From NCBI GenBank assembly GCA_947579605.1, contig OX388316.1:11783290-11847289 (forward strand): a stretch of 64,000 nucleotides of DNA, in the 5' to 3' direction. The stretch is from Athripsodes cinereus. Taxonomy: Eukaryota; Arthropoda; Insecta; Trichoptera; Leptoceridae. Of this stretch, positions 38,010 to 47,489 are shown one piece after another. The notes under the pieces were generated by a model. The model made no database searches. It was not told where the DNA came from and saw only the letters and a list, made by a program, of their open reading frames with translations. How positions within the stretch are numbered: the first letter of the stretch is position 1; every line of letters starts with the position of its first letter. Both the position numbers and the translations under genes were made by a program.

Positions 38010-39270
38010 AAAATCCTTATCTTTGTTTAAACATACTATGGTTTTTTGATAATGTAATCAGTATGTCAATTTTTAGAGACAAACCATCGATTTTGAATCA
38101 TCACAACCTGCTCTAGTTTATTTATTGTTGCCAACATGAAATAAGTGATTTCCAATAAATACATCAACGTACATACATAAACAGTAAAAAAAAACAGCAA
38201 TAGAAGGCTGAAGTGATGGAAAATTCCATACAATACAGGAAGGAATGCTTTGCTCGCTTTTTCAAGTGAAGTGAGAATAGGTAAATATGTATTTTTAGGT
38301 ATATACTAGACAAATGGCCCTATAATTTTGCTTACTCAAAAAATGTAATGTTTTGGAAATGAAGAAACCGGATTGCATAGACAAAATTTGAGTTCATTTA
38401 ATTGGACACAACACACATTGAAAGTATTCATTTTGCAGTCAGTTCACTAATTACCCAATTTGTGGAAGATGCCGTGAAGAAAGATATCCATAGAAGGACA
38501 TTATGATACCTATATCTACTTAAAACATAAGTCTATAATTATATTTTCTAATTTTTAGATGACTGTGTTGGCTGTAAGAATTTGCATGGTAAAAATATAT
38601 TGATATTCTTCTTCAGTTCTTCACTGTGTATACTGAGAATAAGATACTATTCAAAATCAATTATATAATATCAATATAATATTTATAATTCAATGGACAG
38701 AAAACAAATTAGCCGGCTAATAAGATCGTCTGTTGATAATTTTACAATAGTTTTTTTTTGTTTCATCGACGTCTTTTAACGATAGATAGGTACCTATTTA
38801 GAAAATGCAACATTAGGTAAATTTTAGCATTTACATTTAGCAGATATATATGGCGTTTCATTTTCTCTGCTTCTCCAACTTAGAATACGGCGTGTTGAAA
38901 TATATTAAGAGAGGGGTTCCCACCATTTACCCCTGGAGGTTACAAGAACATCAGTTCTTAACTCGTCCAAAAGACTATTTTTTTATCCAAGATGGGGCTC
39001 AAAGTTAAACCTTGTAGGCCCTCTCTCTGCAAAACCTACACGCTAATTGATACTTCTTGAGTACCTACTTTAGTCAGAGTCTCACGCCGAGGAAGACAGA
39101 CACAAATATAAAAAACACAAGTTTTTATGTACACTCAATATGTAGCGATTACATGAAAAGTCGTCAATGTAAAAATTTCCACAAAGAGTATTGGGATAAC
39201 AAATACCTATGCGTTTTTATTAGTTTCACTTTACATACATATTATTCTGAATGAATAATGTATAAATTCT
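38010..39270. other. Mixed AT-rich stretch, nothing recognised
   Basis: A more balanced patch at 38885-39050 (with CCACCATTTACCCCTGGAGG) has no open frame of note. Confidence 0.55.
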
Positions 39271-39274
39271 ATGG

Positions 39275-39627
39275 TCATACATACATACATACATACATAC
39301 CATCGAGCAGAAAGGATCGAGCGCCACTTCCTTCTATCCTTGCATACATCTTTCGCTTCCGTCACTGTCATACAATTCCTCATGCATGCTCTCCTGTTCA
39401 ATGTGCTCAACACGTGACCGTCCTGTAGGATTTGATTTAAATGATCTTGCCATTTAATCCTCGGACGCCCGCGTCTCCGAGCACCATTCCTCTCAGCCAA
39501 ATATATCTTCTTAGTCATTCTGTCCTCATTCATTCTTTCCACGTGCCCAAACCATCTTAACTTATTTACATTCATCTTTGTTTTTCTATGGTCATCGTAC
39601 GTAATTTTGTTTCCAAACATGAAAAGA
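39275..39627 (-). mobile_element. LINE 3' end with (CATA)n tail, minus strand
   Basis: The minus frame 39620-39290 reads KLRWFGHVERMNEDRMTKKI, ARRRGRPRIKWQDHLNQIL and CKDRRKWRSILSARW. This is the zinc-poor post-RT region of an RTE-like LINE, uninterrupted. It ends directly in a (CATA)n microsatellite at 39275-39300, the likely priming tail. 5' truncation is near 39627. Confidence 0.8.
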
Positions 39628-40140
39628 ATCTTATATATTTAGATTATTGTGGCAAGTCGTTCACAAATGCATGCTTGTCGCATAAATATTCTAGCCCCTA
39701 ACGACATACCCCATTTCCTACCCAGACGTGATGTTTTCTTGACTAAAATATTTTTCAACACAGGCAATATAACAACAACATACAGACGGACGTTTATTTT
39801 CACAACACTACCTACCGACATCGTAGTAGGCATAATCTTATTATAAAGGATGTCCATATATCAATCACCTATTTGTTTCTTATTTATCTATAATATCTAA
39901 ATAAATAAAAGTACTTTCTCTTCAACCCTTGTCCTCTTTCAAATTGTTTCAGGGTGGTAACTGTAGAAATCTCTGGGTAATCTTCTTCCTGTCCTGAGTC
40001 ATGCAAAAATCACCCGGAACTTGGAACCAACTGCTGCGCGCCCATGAGATCTTCCGTTGATACTTCTCACAACCATGAGATTTTCTTAGTTATCTGGCTC
40101 TCTTCTCATGATAAAAGTGCACTCTTAAGGTAATTATTAT

Positions 40141-40579
40141 TAATAAATTTTGTTATAAAAATAAAATCAAAAACACTGTTTACTTTCACTTGTTATTTAT
40201 TTTAAATATTTTAGCAAAGATCTTTCGTTATATTAACATCATCAGTGCTCACTTACAACTAAACACAAAACAAAATCTGCTGGTATACATAAGCATTATA
40301 CATTTGTATGGGGATTTCCCATTTCTAAGAAATAATAATTATGTGGTTGGTTTACAAGGTGGATCGGAATATACAAAAGGATAGATAAGAGGTGAGGACA
40401 ATGGAGGGATCTGTTTATTTATAACAGTACAACTATTATTTATCACATGCCTATTAATTTCAATATTTTCTAAGATATTTAAATTATATCCTTTGGATGA
40501 TTTATGTAGAATATCAATGTTATCCAGATCTATTGAGTGTCCCGTATCACGACAATGGTCAGCCATTTCTGAGTTTATT
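40141..40579 (-). repeat. PLE 3' pseudo-LTR
   Basis: This is a 439-bp direct repeat of 42821-43259 at a constant offset of 2680 bp. I see no mismatch between the two. It contains the C-terminal GIY-YIG coding part, the 3' UTR and a hammerhead-like core (40213-40249). Identical direct terminal repeats in a PLE reflect tandem or partial-tandem insertion of the RNA copy, not LTR-retrotransposon replication. Confidence 0.93.
40213..40249 (-). ncRNA. Candidate minimal type I hammerhead ribozyme in the 3' pseudo-LTR
   Basis: On the minus strand the conserved box CTGATGA lies at 40245-40239. It is followed by one extra T and a 4-bp stem II (GTTA/TAAC, loop ATA). GAAA follows at 40226-40223, with a 2-bp stem III and a 2-nt loop. 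A 4-bp stem I (AGCA at 40249-40246 with TGCT at 40216-40213) closes the fold. Predicted cleavage is after the T at 40217. Hammerheads with very short stem III in PLE pseudo-LTRs are established knowledge. The extra T before stem II is a deviation from the strict core, so activity is uncertain. Confidence 0.6.
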
Positions 40580-40662
40580 GAAATATTTTTTACAGCCTTT
40601 TTGTGTTCCTCAATCCTTTGTCTGATTTTTCTTCCTGTTTGTCCAATATTATGATGTGGCAC
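40339..40662 (-). pseudogene. GIY-YIG endonuclease half of the PLE polyprotein (out of frame)
   Basis: This frame starts inside the tail of the RT frame (14-nt overlap) and encodes NIGQTGRKIRQRIEEHK, followed by a histidine/cysteine stretch (EMADHCRDTGHSID). That is the 'YIG' half of the PLE GIY-YIG nuclease, with N in place of the usual Y. Deleting one G near 40662 would put it in phase with the GVY half, so I read it as a +1 frameshift mutation. Programmed frameshifting cannot be excluded. The nuclease nicks target DNA in PLE families that carry it. Its C-terminal part lies inside the 3' pseudo-LTR, so a truncated duplicate (75 aa) also occurs at 43019-43246. Confidence 0.85.
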
Positions 40663-42817
40663 AATTCTTACAGTTTAACTTGTATACTCCCGAGTAATCC
40701 AATTTGTTGATTGTCCTTTTTTTACGATTAAAAATTAGTTTGCCTATATTATTTTTAGTATAGTATGCTGGTTTGAAATCTGCTTTCTTGCATTTTGTAC
40801 TACATTCATCCGTAGCATTACCCACATACAGTAATTTTCTCCAGTGCTTGATATCTGTGTCTGTTGTTTTTGGATATATAAATTTATGTATTAACTGTTG
40901 TTTGATTTTTTTATTTAATAGTGAATGTATTAACATGCTATTGTATCCATTATTGTTTGCAATGTCAATTATAGTGTTCAATTCTTTATTGTAATTATCT
41001 TGATTAAGTGGTATGGATAACAGTCGGTGAATCATCGAATGGAATGCCGCCATCTTATGCGTTATTGGATGGTTTGATTTTGAATGAATTATTGTGTCAG
41101 TGTATGTAGATTTACGGTATATTTGAAACTCGTATTTATTATCAGTTCTTAATATAGTCAGATCTAGGAAGTTTATTGCGTTATTTTCTTCTAGTTCCAT
41201 GGTAAATTTAATGTTTTTATTCATACTATTTAAAAAAGTGAAAAATGTATCCAGCTGTCTTCTCGTTCCACTGAATGTGCAAAAAATGTCATCCACGTAT
41301 CTTGCGTAATTATTAATGAGTTTTAGTAGTGGATGTCCTGACTCAAAGAGGTTTTCTTCAAAATGGTTCATGTAGATGTCCGCTAGTAGAGGTGATAATG
41401 GATTACCCATAGGAAGACCATTTATTTGCTGGTATATGCAGTCGTTGAAACAGAGATAATTTTGATTAATGCATTCGTTGAGAGTATCATTTATACCTTG
41501 AATTATTTTAGGGTCGGTGCAGTTCTTGGTCAAAATATCATTAACGATTTTCATTGTCTCATTTACAGGAATGTTTGTAAACAAACTCTTTACATCGAAA
41601 GACACCATTATGCAGTTTTTAAGGGGTACACTATTTTTTAACTTATTACTGAATTCGATCGAATTTTTAATGGAATATTTAGGTTTAAAATTTGTGGTAT
41701 TTAGAAATAACGTATTAATATATTTGGATAGATGTGATGCTGGAGCTTGTGTGTATGAACAAACTGGTCTAATCGGATTACCTTCTTTGTGTATCTTGAC
41801 TAATCCATATAATTGTGGAGGCATTGGGTTCATAACCGATAGTTTATATTTTTGAATATTATCAAAAATATATCCATGTTTATTAACAACACTTTTTACA
41901 TTTCGTTGATATTTTTCCGTCGGATCCTTTTCAATTTTCTTGAAGACATTGGTATCCATCAGCAATTCATCCATTTTATTTATGTAATCACTATCATTTA
42001 AAATTACAATTGAGTTTCCCTTATCGGCGCGGGTAACTGTCAGACTATTATTTTTAGTGAATTTGCTAAACTCTTTTAATATCACATTTTCATTTTCTTT
42101 TAATTTTGGTGTGTTTAAATTTTTTCGAATGATTTTAGTACACTGATATTTTTTGTCACTATCTTTTTTGTTATCTAACGCGATCTCCAGATCTATTGCC
42201 AGCTGTCTTAAATTATTGTTATTAACTGAATTTAAATTATATTTATAACCTTTATCCAAAATTTTCACATATTTATTATCAATGTTCTCTGTACTAAGAT
42301 TTATAACTCTATTGTGAAAAGTTGTTTTCTTTTGTTGATTATTCGAAATGTCATTTTTATTTTGACTTTTGTTTACATTTACAGAAATTAAATGACGCAA
42401 TTTCTTATCTAACACTTTTTTCTTATTGAATGCAATTTTACTAACATTTTCGTACACTTTATCTTCAATCAGATCCCATTCTACTCGGTGTAATTCACTA
42501 GTCAAACACGAATGTAAAAGTTTAACAAATATTTGTATATTATTTTGAATCACAAAACACTTTTTAATTTCACTTTTTATCCACATTAATTTAGCTTTTC
42601 TAGTTAAATCAATTGCTGTAGGTGATTTATTATTACATTTAATACTGCCCGTGTAGTTAGGAAAGACATTATTTTTAATACACTTTTGGTTAAAATATAT
42701 CTTTAAACCCAACAGTCTTTGTTTTGTCTTGAGCTGCAAGTATTTTACTACCTTTTGGCCTGTACTGGCTGTAATTAAACTATTAATTTTTTCGGTAGTC
42801 ACTTGGTGAAAGTTCAT
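40649..42817 (-). CDS. PLE reverse transcriptase (frameshifted before its GIY-YIG domain)
   Basis: 722 codons from an ATG to a TAA. Reverse transcriptase motifs of the Penelope type run in order: QLYGLVKIHK near residue 343, the catalytic FDVKSLFTNIP block near 411, GLPMGNPLSPLLADIYM near 475, and the active-site box YVDD at 507-510. The N-terminal ~250 residues are lysine- and asparagine-rich and resemble the variable PLE N-terminus. The frame ends at GVYKLNCKNC, the 'GIY' half of a GIY-YIG nuclease, and the remainder continues in another frame. The enzyme would reverse transcribe the element RNA at a nicked target. Base composition is AT-rich like the surroundings. Antisense ORFs over it are shadows. 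Confidence 0.93.
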   Translation of the reverse strand: MNFHQVTTEKINSLITASTGQKVVKYLQLKTKQRLLGLKIYFNQKCIKNNVFPNYTGSIKCNNKSPTAIDLTRKAKLMWIKSEIKKCFVIQNNIQIFVKLLHSCLTSELHRVEWDLIEDKVYENVSKIAFNKKKVLDKKLRHLISVNVNKSQNKNDISNNQQKKTTFHNRVINLSTENIDNKYVKILDKGYKYNLNSVNNNNLRQLAIDLEIALDNKKDSDKKYQCTKIIRKNLNTPKLKENENVILKEFSKFTKNNSLTVTRADKGNSIVILNDSDYINKMDELLMDTNVFKKIEKDPTEKYQRNVKSVVNKHGYIFDNIQKYKLSVMNPMPPQLYGLVKIHKEGNPIRPVCSYTQAPASHLSKYINTLFLNTTNFKPKYSIKNSIEFSNKLKNSVPLKNCIMVSFDVKSLFTNIPVNETMKIVNDILTKNCTDPKIIQGINDTLNECINQNYLCFNDCIYQQINGLPMGNPLSPLLADIYMNHFEENLFESGHPLLKLINNYARYVDDIFCTFSGTRRQLDTFFTFLNSMNKNIKFTMELEENNAINFLDLTILRTDNKYEFQIYRKSTYTDTIIHSKSNHPITHKMAAFHSMIHRLLSIPLNQDNYNKELNTIIDIANNNGYNSMLIHSLLNKKIKQQLIHKFIYPKTTDTDIKHWRKLLYVGNATDECSTKCKKADFKPAYYTKNNIGKLIFNRKKRTINKLDYSGVYKLNCKNCATS

Positions 42818-42820
42818 TTT

Positions 42821-43259
42821 TAATAAATTTTGTTATAAAAATAAAATCAAAAACACTGTTTACTTTCACTTGTTATTTATTTTAAATATTTTAGCAAAGA
42901 TCTTTCGTTATATTAACATCATCAGTGCTCACTTACAACTAAACACAAAACAAAATCTGCTGGTATACATAAGCATTATACATTTGTATGGGGATTTCCC
43001 ATTTCTAAGAAATAATAATTATGTGGTTGGTTTACAAGGTGGATCGGAATATACAAAAGGATAGATAAGAGGTGAGGACAATGGAGGGATCTGTTTATTT
43101 ATAACAGTACAACTATTATTTATCACATGCCTATTAATTTCAATATTTTCTAAGATATTTAAATTATATCCTTTGGATGATTTATGTAGAATATCAATGT
43201 TATCCAGATCTATTGAGTGTCCCGTATCACGACAATGGTCAGCCATTTCTGAGTTTATT
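42821..43259 (-). repeat. PLE 5' pseudo-LTR
   Basis: Second copy of the 439-bp repeat, immediately upstream (in element orientation) of the RT start codon at 42817. It carries a second hammerhead-like core and a truncated duplicate of the GIY-YIG tail. It ends where the inverted 62-nt piece begins. Confidence 0.93.
42893..42929 (-). ncRNA. Candidate minimal type I hammerhead ribozyme in the 5' pseudo-LTR
   Basis: Identical to the copy at 40213-40249, offset by 2680 bp. Two tandem copies in one transcript matter because hammerheads with a two-base-pair stem III are thought to work best as dimers that share stem III. Cleavage at both sites would release a unit-length RNA of about 2.7 kb. Confidence 0.58.
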
Positions 43260-43318
43260 ATAACAAAATTTATTAAAAATGAACTTTCACCAAGTGACTA
43301 CCGAAAAAATTAATAGTT
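43257..43318 (+). repeat. Inverted 5' tail of the PLE
   Basis: About 62 nt here are the reverse complement of 42777-42838, which spans the RT start region and the edge of the 5' pseudo-LTR. A short inverted copy at the 5' end is a known PLE feature, attributed to template switching during insertion. The right copy of the target-site duplication follows directly at 43319. Confidence 0.85.
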
Positions 43319-43329
43319 TAATTATTATT

Positions 43330-45955
43330 GTTATTATATTACGAGGTCAACAGTATGTATGTAAATATTTATCTGTCTTTTGAATAAATTATGATTTTGT
43401 CATGAGCAATGTTACAATCACTTATTGCAATGCCCGCTGATGCGGAATGCATGTGATGAGAATGACCTAAAGATGGAAAATGACGAAGCGATATACATAT
43501 GTCACTTCATACTGGAGTGGCAAGGTCTGAAGTTTTGACTCGAAAGACTCAAAAGTATTGAAGTATGAACAAACGTGGTATTGTTGTTATGAATGAAAAC
43601 TTACTAACTCCATCAACAATAGACTACTATTTACTGTGAGTATCTAAAAAAAATAAAACGTAGGCACATAAAAATGTTTAAAAAATACGAGAAGTACCTA
43701 CTGCAGCAGGCTCCATACAGGTTGGATTTCCTACTTTTTATCTCCTTTTTTTGACACGAAATAGGAAATGTAAAAAAAAAACATCCTGTTAATACAGCAT
43801 ATTCATTGTAAGTACATACTTTTAGGTACTTTTGCCTACTAGATGTGCATAAAATACTTTACTACTTTATATTTTTTCAACGAAATTCCCATAGGGATGC
43901 AAAGCAAGCTGTAATTTTTTTCAAACACGTGCCTATATTACCCATTTTGTGACAAACATGTCGCAAATAATGAAAAGGAAACACGAGTTTTTTTTAAAAA
44001 AAAAAAAAAACAGATTTTGCACATTTTCAGTGACATGAATATTTTGTTAATTAATAATGAAAATATTTTGCTTTTCTCTGTGAATATACGCGCTTATGAA
44101 CAAAGCTCATGAACTTCACATTAAAGGTAGCCATGAGCAAATTTGTAAAAATTGTATTTGGAAGCTTTTGAAATAATCTTCAATGCAAATTAATATTCTT
44201 ATCGTAATATGTCAGCATTTTTTAAGGATTTCGTTTTATATAAAACATTAATATGAAACAGCACAAGCTTTCGAAAACTGGCTCAACAAGTAATAAAATT
44301 ACCAGTGAAATAAATAAAACAAAATATGTTTTATTCTACTTTTCGATTTATTTACGAGAGGGACGTCTTTCGTCTTGTTAGGACATTGTCAATCTGCCTA
44401 TACAGTGAATAAACTAATAAACATTTATTTACGAGAGAGAAGTCTTTCGTCTTGTTAGGACATTGTCAATCTGCCTATACAGTGAATAAACTAATAAACA
44501 TTTATTTACGAGAGAGAAGTCTTTCGTCTTGTTAGGACATTGTCAATCTGCCTATACAGTGAATAAACTAATAAACATTTATTTACGAGAGAGAAGTCTT
44601 TCGTCTTGTTAGGACATTGTCAATCTGCCTATACAGTGAATAAACCAGTGATAGTACTAATTAATATTTGGTTCCTAAATTGAAAGTTAATAACTAAATA
44701 TTTTGATTAATTTTAAAGTCTCATTAAAATGAGCCTCCACGGAGAATCTTCAGGTAAAAAATAAAACTTTATTTCGTGGTTTTACAGGTATTGATTGAGA
44801 ATTAAGTAATTAACCAATTTTTAGAAAATTCGCAATATGTGTACATATCTATTACCTAATTATAATAATTAATCATTAGTAAACACCTATTAATTATTCA
44901 TTTGATGTTTTCTGTAATAACATAAAAATAACAAAATTATAAAGTGAGGTGATAAAAACAAGAAATAATATTGTGCAGAGGACTAGGTTATCCTAGAAAT
45001 GATATTTTCTAATAAGCCCGCAGTAATTAAAAAAAAACTAGTGCAGTTTATTTTGATAACTAATTACTCATCTCGAATTGTGTATATGATTTTTTCCTTA
45101 ATTTTATCATTATTTTTTGATACTTTTATATATGTAAATAGATGGCTTTATTAGAAAAAATAATACCAATTTACGTATAATATGATATACCATGGGATCC
45201 TAAAGAAGTAGATATTTTGTTATTATTTTTAATCAGCTTTAAACATCGATCATCATAATATCTTCTATGATCATCCCTCTGAGTATAAAACATATACAGA
45301 AACAGAAGTCAGTTCAAATCGTACATAATTTTCAAAGTTTCCAGACGAAAATATGAAATATCTAGTACTAAATAAAGAAGTGGTATAGTCAGTCATAACA
45401 ATGAAAGTTTTCATATTGAAATATCGGTTATTTATTCAGCAAGAGTAAGAAATAATATTATTATTATGTATTATAAACCATATTTCTATACAGTACCTAT
45501 TTCGTTTCTGGCATTGCTTAAGAACTTATGCTCTGAATATAGCAGTGACGGTACAAGACTTAATAATTTTTTTTTTTTAATATTCATAACCCAAATTCAA
45601 AAAAGGAAGGGAGATAATGTATCTCAAAAGCATTCTATTCCAATATAGGTCTATTCACCATCATTTCGCTCTACAGAGATCCTCGTGGAATCCACAGGGA
45701 AAAAGCCAGCCTCCGCTAATTGAGTCTCCTCTTTCTGCGACATTCATAGCGCTCTGATATCGTTGTCATAAGAACTATGTAAAAAAGTGAAAGGCCTTCG
45801 GAACTTGTGGATAAAAGAAAAGTGTTTTTATGGCCAACTATTACTGAACATTTTCAAAACATGCCCCAACCAAGACACTATATTTTATAAGATTTCGAGC
45901 ACCTTGTAAGTGGCAGATAATCGTTAAACCTCATTTATAATACAATTAACATATA
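43330..45955. other. AT-rich stretch around the 77-bp tandem array
   Basis: Besides 44351-44647 no feature is supported. The patch 45650-45780 is more balanced but has stops in all frames. Confidence 0.55.
44351..44647 (+). repeat. 77-bp tandem repeat, four copies
   Basis: Copies begin TTTACGAGAG at 44351, 44428, 44505 and 44582, a constant 77-bp period. The last stops after AGTGAATAAAC. The first copy differs at a few bases (GGGACG for GAGAAG) and copies 2-4 look identical, suggesting recent unequal exchange. A single diverged relative is at 52699-52780. Confidence 0.95.
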
Positions 45956-46657
45956 AGGCGGCCATACACATGCCTGTAAAATGGAACAGTAGCGTGCATG
46001 CTTGTTAATGGCATGTGGAAGTTACTGGCGCGATGTGGATACATTTGCAAGTTAAACTTGCATGCAATTTGCGTCCTTGCATGCCTGTATTTGCAAGACG
46101 TATACACAAGCTAGCCACGAGACAGTACATGTCTCAAAATCACCCATTCTCAAGCTTTTTTGCAATGGAAAACATTCGAAATTAATTAAATATCATCATA
46201 TTGCAATAAGCAGTACAATGTGTGGCTAATTTAATGAGAGAAAAAAGAGTAGTAAAAGAAGACGAATTTGGGTGAAAGATTGGATTAGCAGAAGGGAAAA
46301 TTTTGGAGCAAGTAGTTGTCTGCTTACAGAAATGCGACAAGAAGATATAGATGGGTACAGAAACCATTTAAGAATGCTGCCAGAAAAATTTGATGAATTG
46401 TCAGGGAAAATTGCGAATAAAATAAAAAAGAAGGTCAGCTACTGGCATACCTGTACCTGTCGCGACGTTCACACATGCCGGTTTCGTAGCCCCCCGCGTC
46501 CCCTCCCTCATGTTGCATGCCAGCAAATCAAATGTTGTGCAATCTACTTGCGTGGCAGATACAGGCATGCCAGTTAGCGTATATACATGATAGTAGATGG
46601 CATGTGCAATGAGCTGTTATGCAAGTGTGCCTGCTACAGTCATGTGTATGGCCGCCT
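45956..46657 (+). mobile_element. PIF/Harbinger-like non-autonomous element
   Basis: The ends AGGCGGCCATACACATG (45956) and its reverse complement (ending 46657) are matching inverted repeats with further partial match inward. The flanks are ATA and TTA, an imperfect version of the 3-bp TWA target duplication of this superfamily. Inside is the start of a Harbinger transposase but no catalytic core. Repeated GCATGC-type words occur near both ends. Confidence 0.75.
46230..46436 (+). pseudogene. Harbinger transposase N-terminal fragment
   Basis: Open from just after a TAA at 46227. It encodes KRRRIWVKDWISRRENFGAS and then LLTEMRQEDIDGYRNHLRM and PEKFDELSGKI. This is the conserved N-terminal block of HARBI1-type transposases ('RR.WV..W...R...G....L..EL...D...Y.N.LRM....F..LL'). 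The frame continues as non-homologous sequence to 46577 and the DDE domain is absent. The start is unclear; an upstream exon may have existed. Confidence 0.75.
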
Positions 46658-46867
46658 TTACATTTTAGAGATGAAATATGCCACCCATCTTGAATATTTT
46701 AGTTTTTATTGTTACTTAGAGGGCATGGTGCGGAATTTAAAATATCAAATGCTTTTAATGTATTTTTATTTAAGCTTTAACAGATAACTTAAAAAAGTGC
46801 AAGATAGAATGGAAGACTATTTTTTTGCCGGAGACAATACGGGACTGAGATTTCTCTGAATATACTT

Positions 46868-47489
46868 TGCATAATATTTATTTTTATTTTATTTATTTAT
46901 TTATATTTTTTTTAAAACATATTTACATAGTTAACAAATAAATATAAATAAAACATTATTTTTCAATGACTCAACTTCAAAAAGAGAATATCTCGTGGTT
47001 TGAAGTGAGATACATTGTTACAATATTACAAAACAATACAAAAGTAAATAAAAAGAAGACACAATCAAAAACATTACCAGAATAAATCCTGAAACTTTCC
47101 ATAAACTTGAAAAGAAAAAAAAAGAAAAACACATCGTAAAAAAATAAACATGTTAATACAAATTAAATAACAATAAGGTACAATATTCTCAATCAATAAT
47201 CTATACCCAAAGAAAAGCAAAAACTTTCTTCATTAACTTTTTTAAAGCTAACTTAAACTTAGCTATACCAATATTTGCTAGATCCTTGCAATCCACCGGC
47301 AAAGCATTATACCACTTCACTCCTAGGTAGGAGTAGTGGTTTTGCGCAAACGTTGTGTTTTTTTGGTATTTTTATAAGACCACCTAGACGAGGCAATGTG
47401 CTAATGCACTCCACCGGGTGGATCGGATCAGTTATATATTCCTTACAAATACGCAATTTAGTTATACAATATTTTTCAAGAAGTCTACA
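46868..47489 (-). mobile_element. Truncated LINE 3' end, 5'-to-5' with the next LINE
   Basis: Read on the minus strand, 47330-47215 encodes VKWYNALPVDCKDL and FKLALKKLMKK. This is the usual 'YN.LP.dik...FK..LK..L' ending of Jockey/CR1-type RT proteins, and a long 3' UTR follows. The (AAAT)n-like tail lies at 46868-46915. The 5' break is near 47490, where a 17-nt word (TTTTCAAGAAGTCTAC) is duplicated 23 bp apart at the junction with the plus-strand LINE. Confidence 0.7.

Larger units (their letters stand above)
40142..43318 (-). mobile_element. Penelope-like retroelement (PLE), young, near full length
   Basis: The element reads right to left. It has direct pseudo-LTRs (40141-40579 and 42821-43259), a 722-aa reverse transcriptase frame between them, a GIY-YIG domain at the 3' end and a short inverted piece at the 5' end. 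It is flanked by an 11-bp direct repeat, TAATTATTATT, at 40131-40141 and 43319-43329, which I read as the target-site duplication. The two pseudo-LTRs show no difference on reading, so insertion should be recent. PLEs copy themselves by target-primed reverse transcription and typically leave pseudo-LTRs and inverted 5' tails, as here. A single-base frameshift between the RT and GIY-YIG parts makes this copy doubtful as an autonomous element. Confidence 0.93.

Noticed and set aside
41426..41855. Plus-strand frames of 71 and 112 aa
   Set aside because: They are antisense shadows of the PLE reverse transcriptase.
44351..44647. Regular 77-bp repeats as a CRISPR array
   Set aside because: The whole 77-bp unit repeats with no variable spacers, and the window is eukaryotic.
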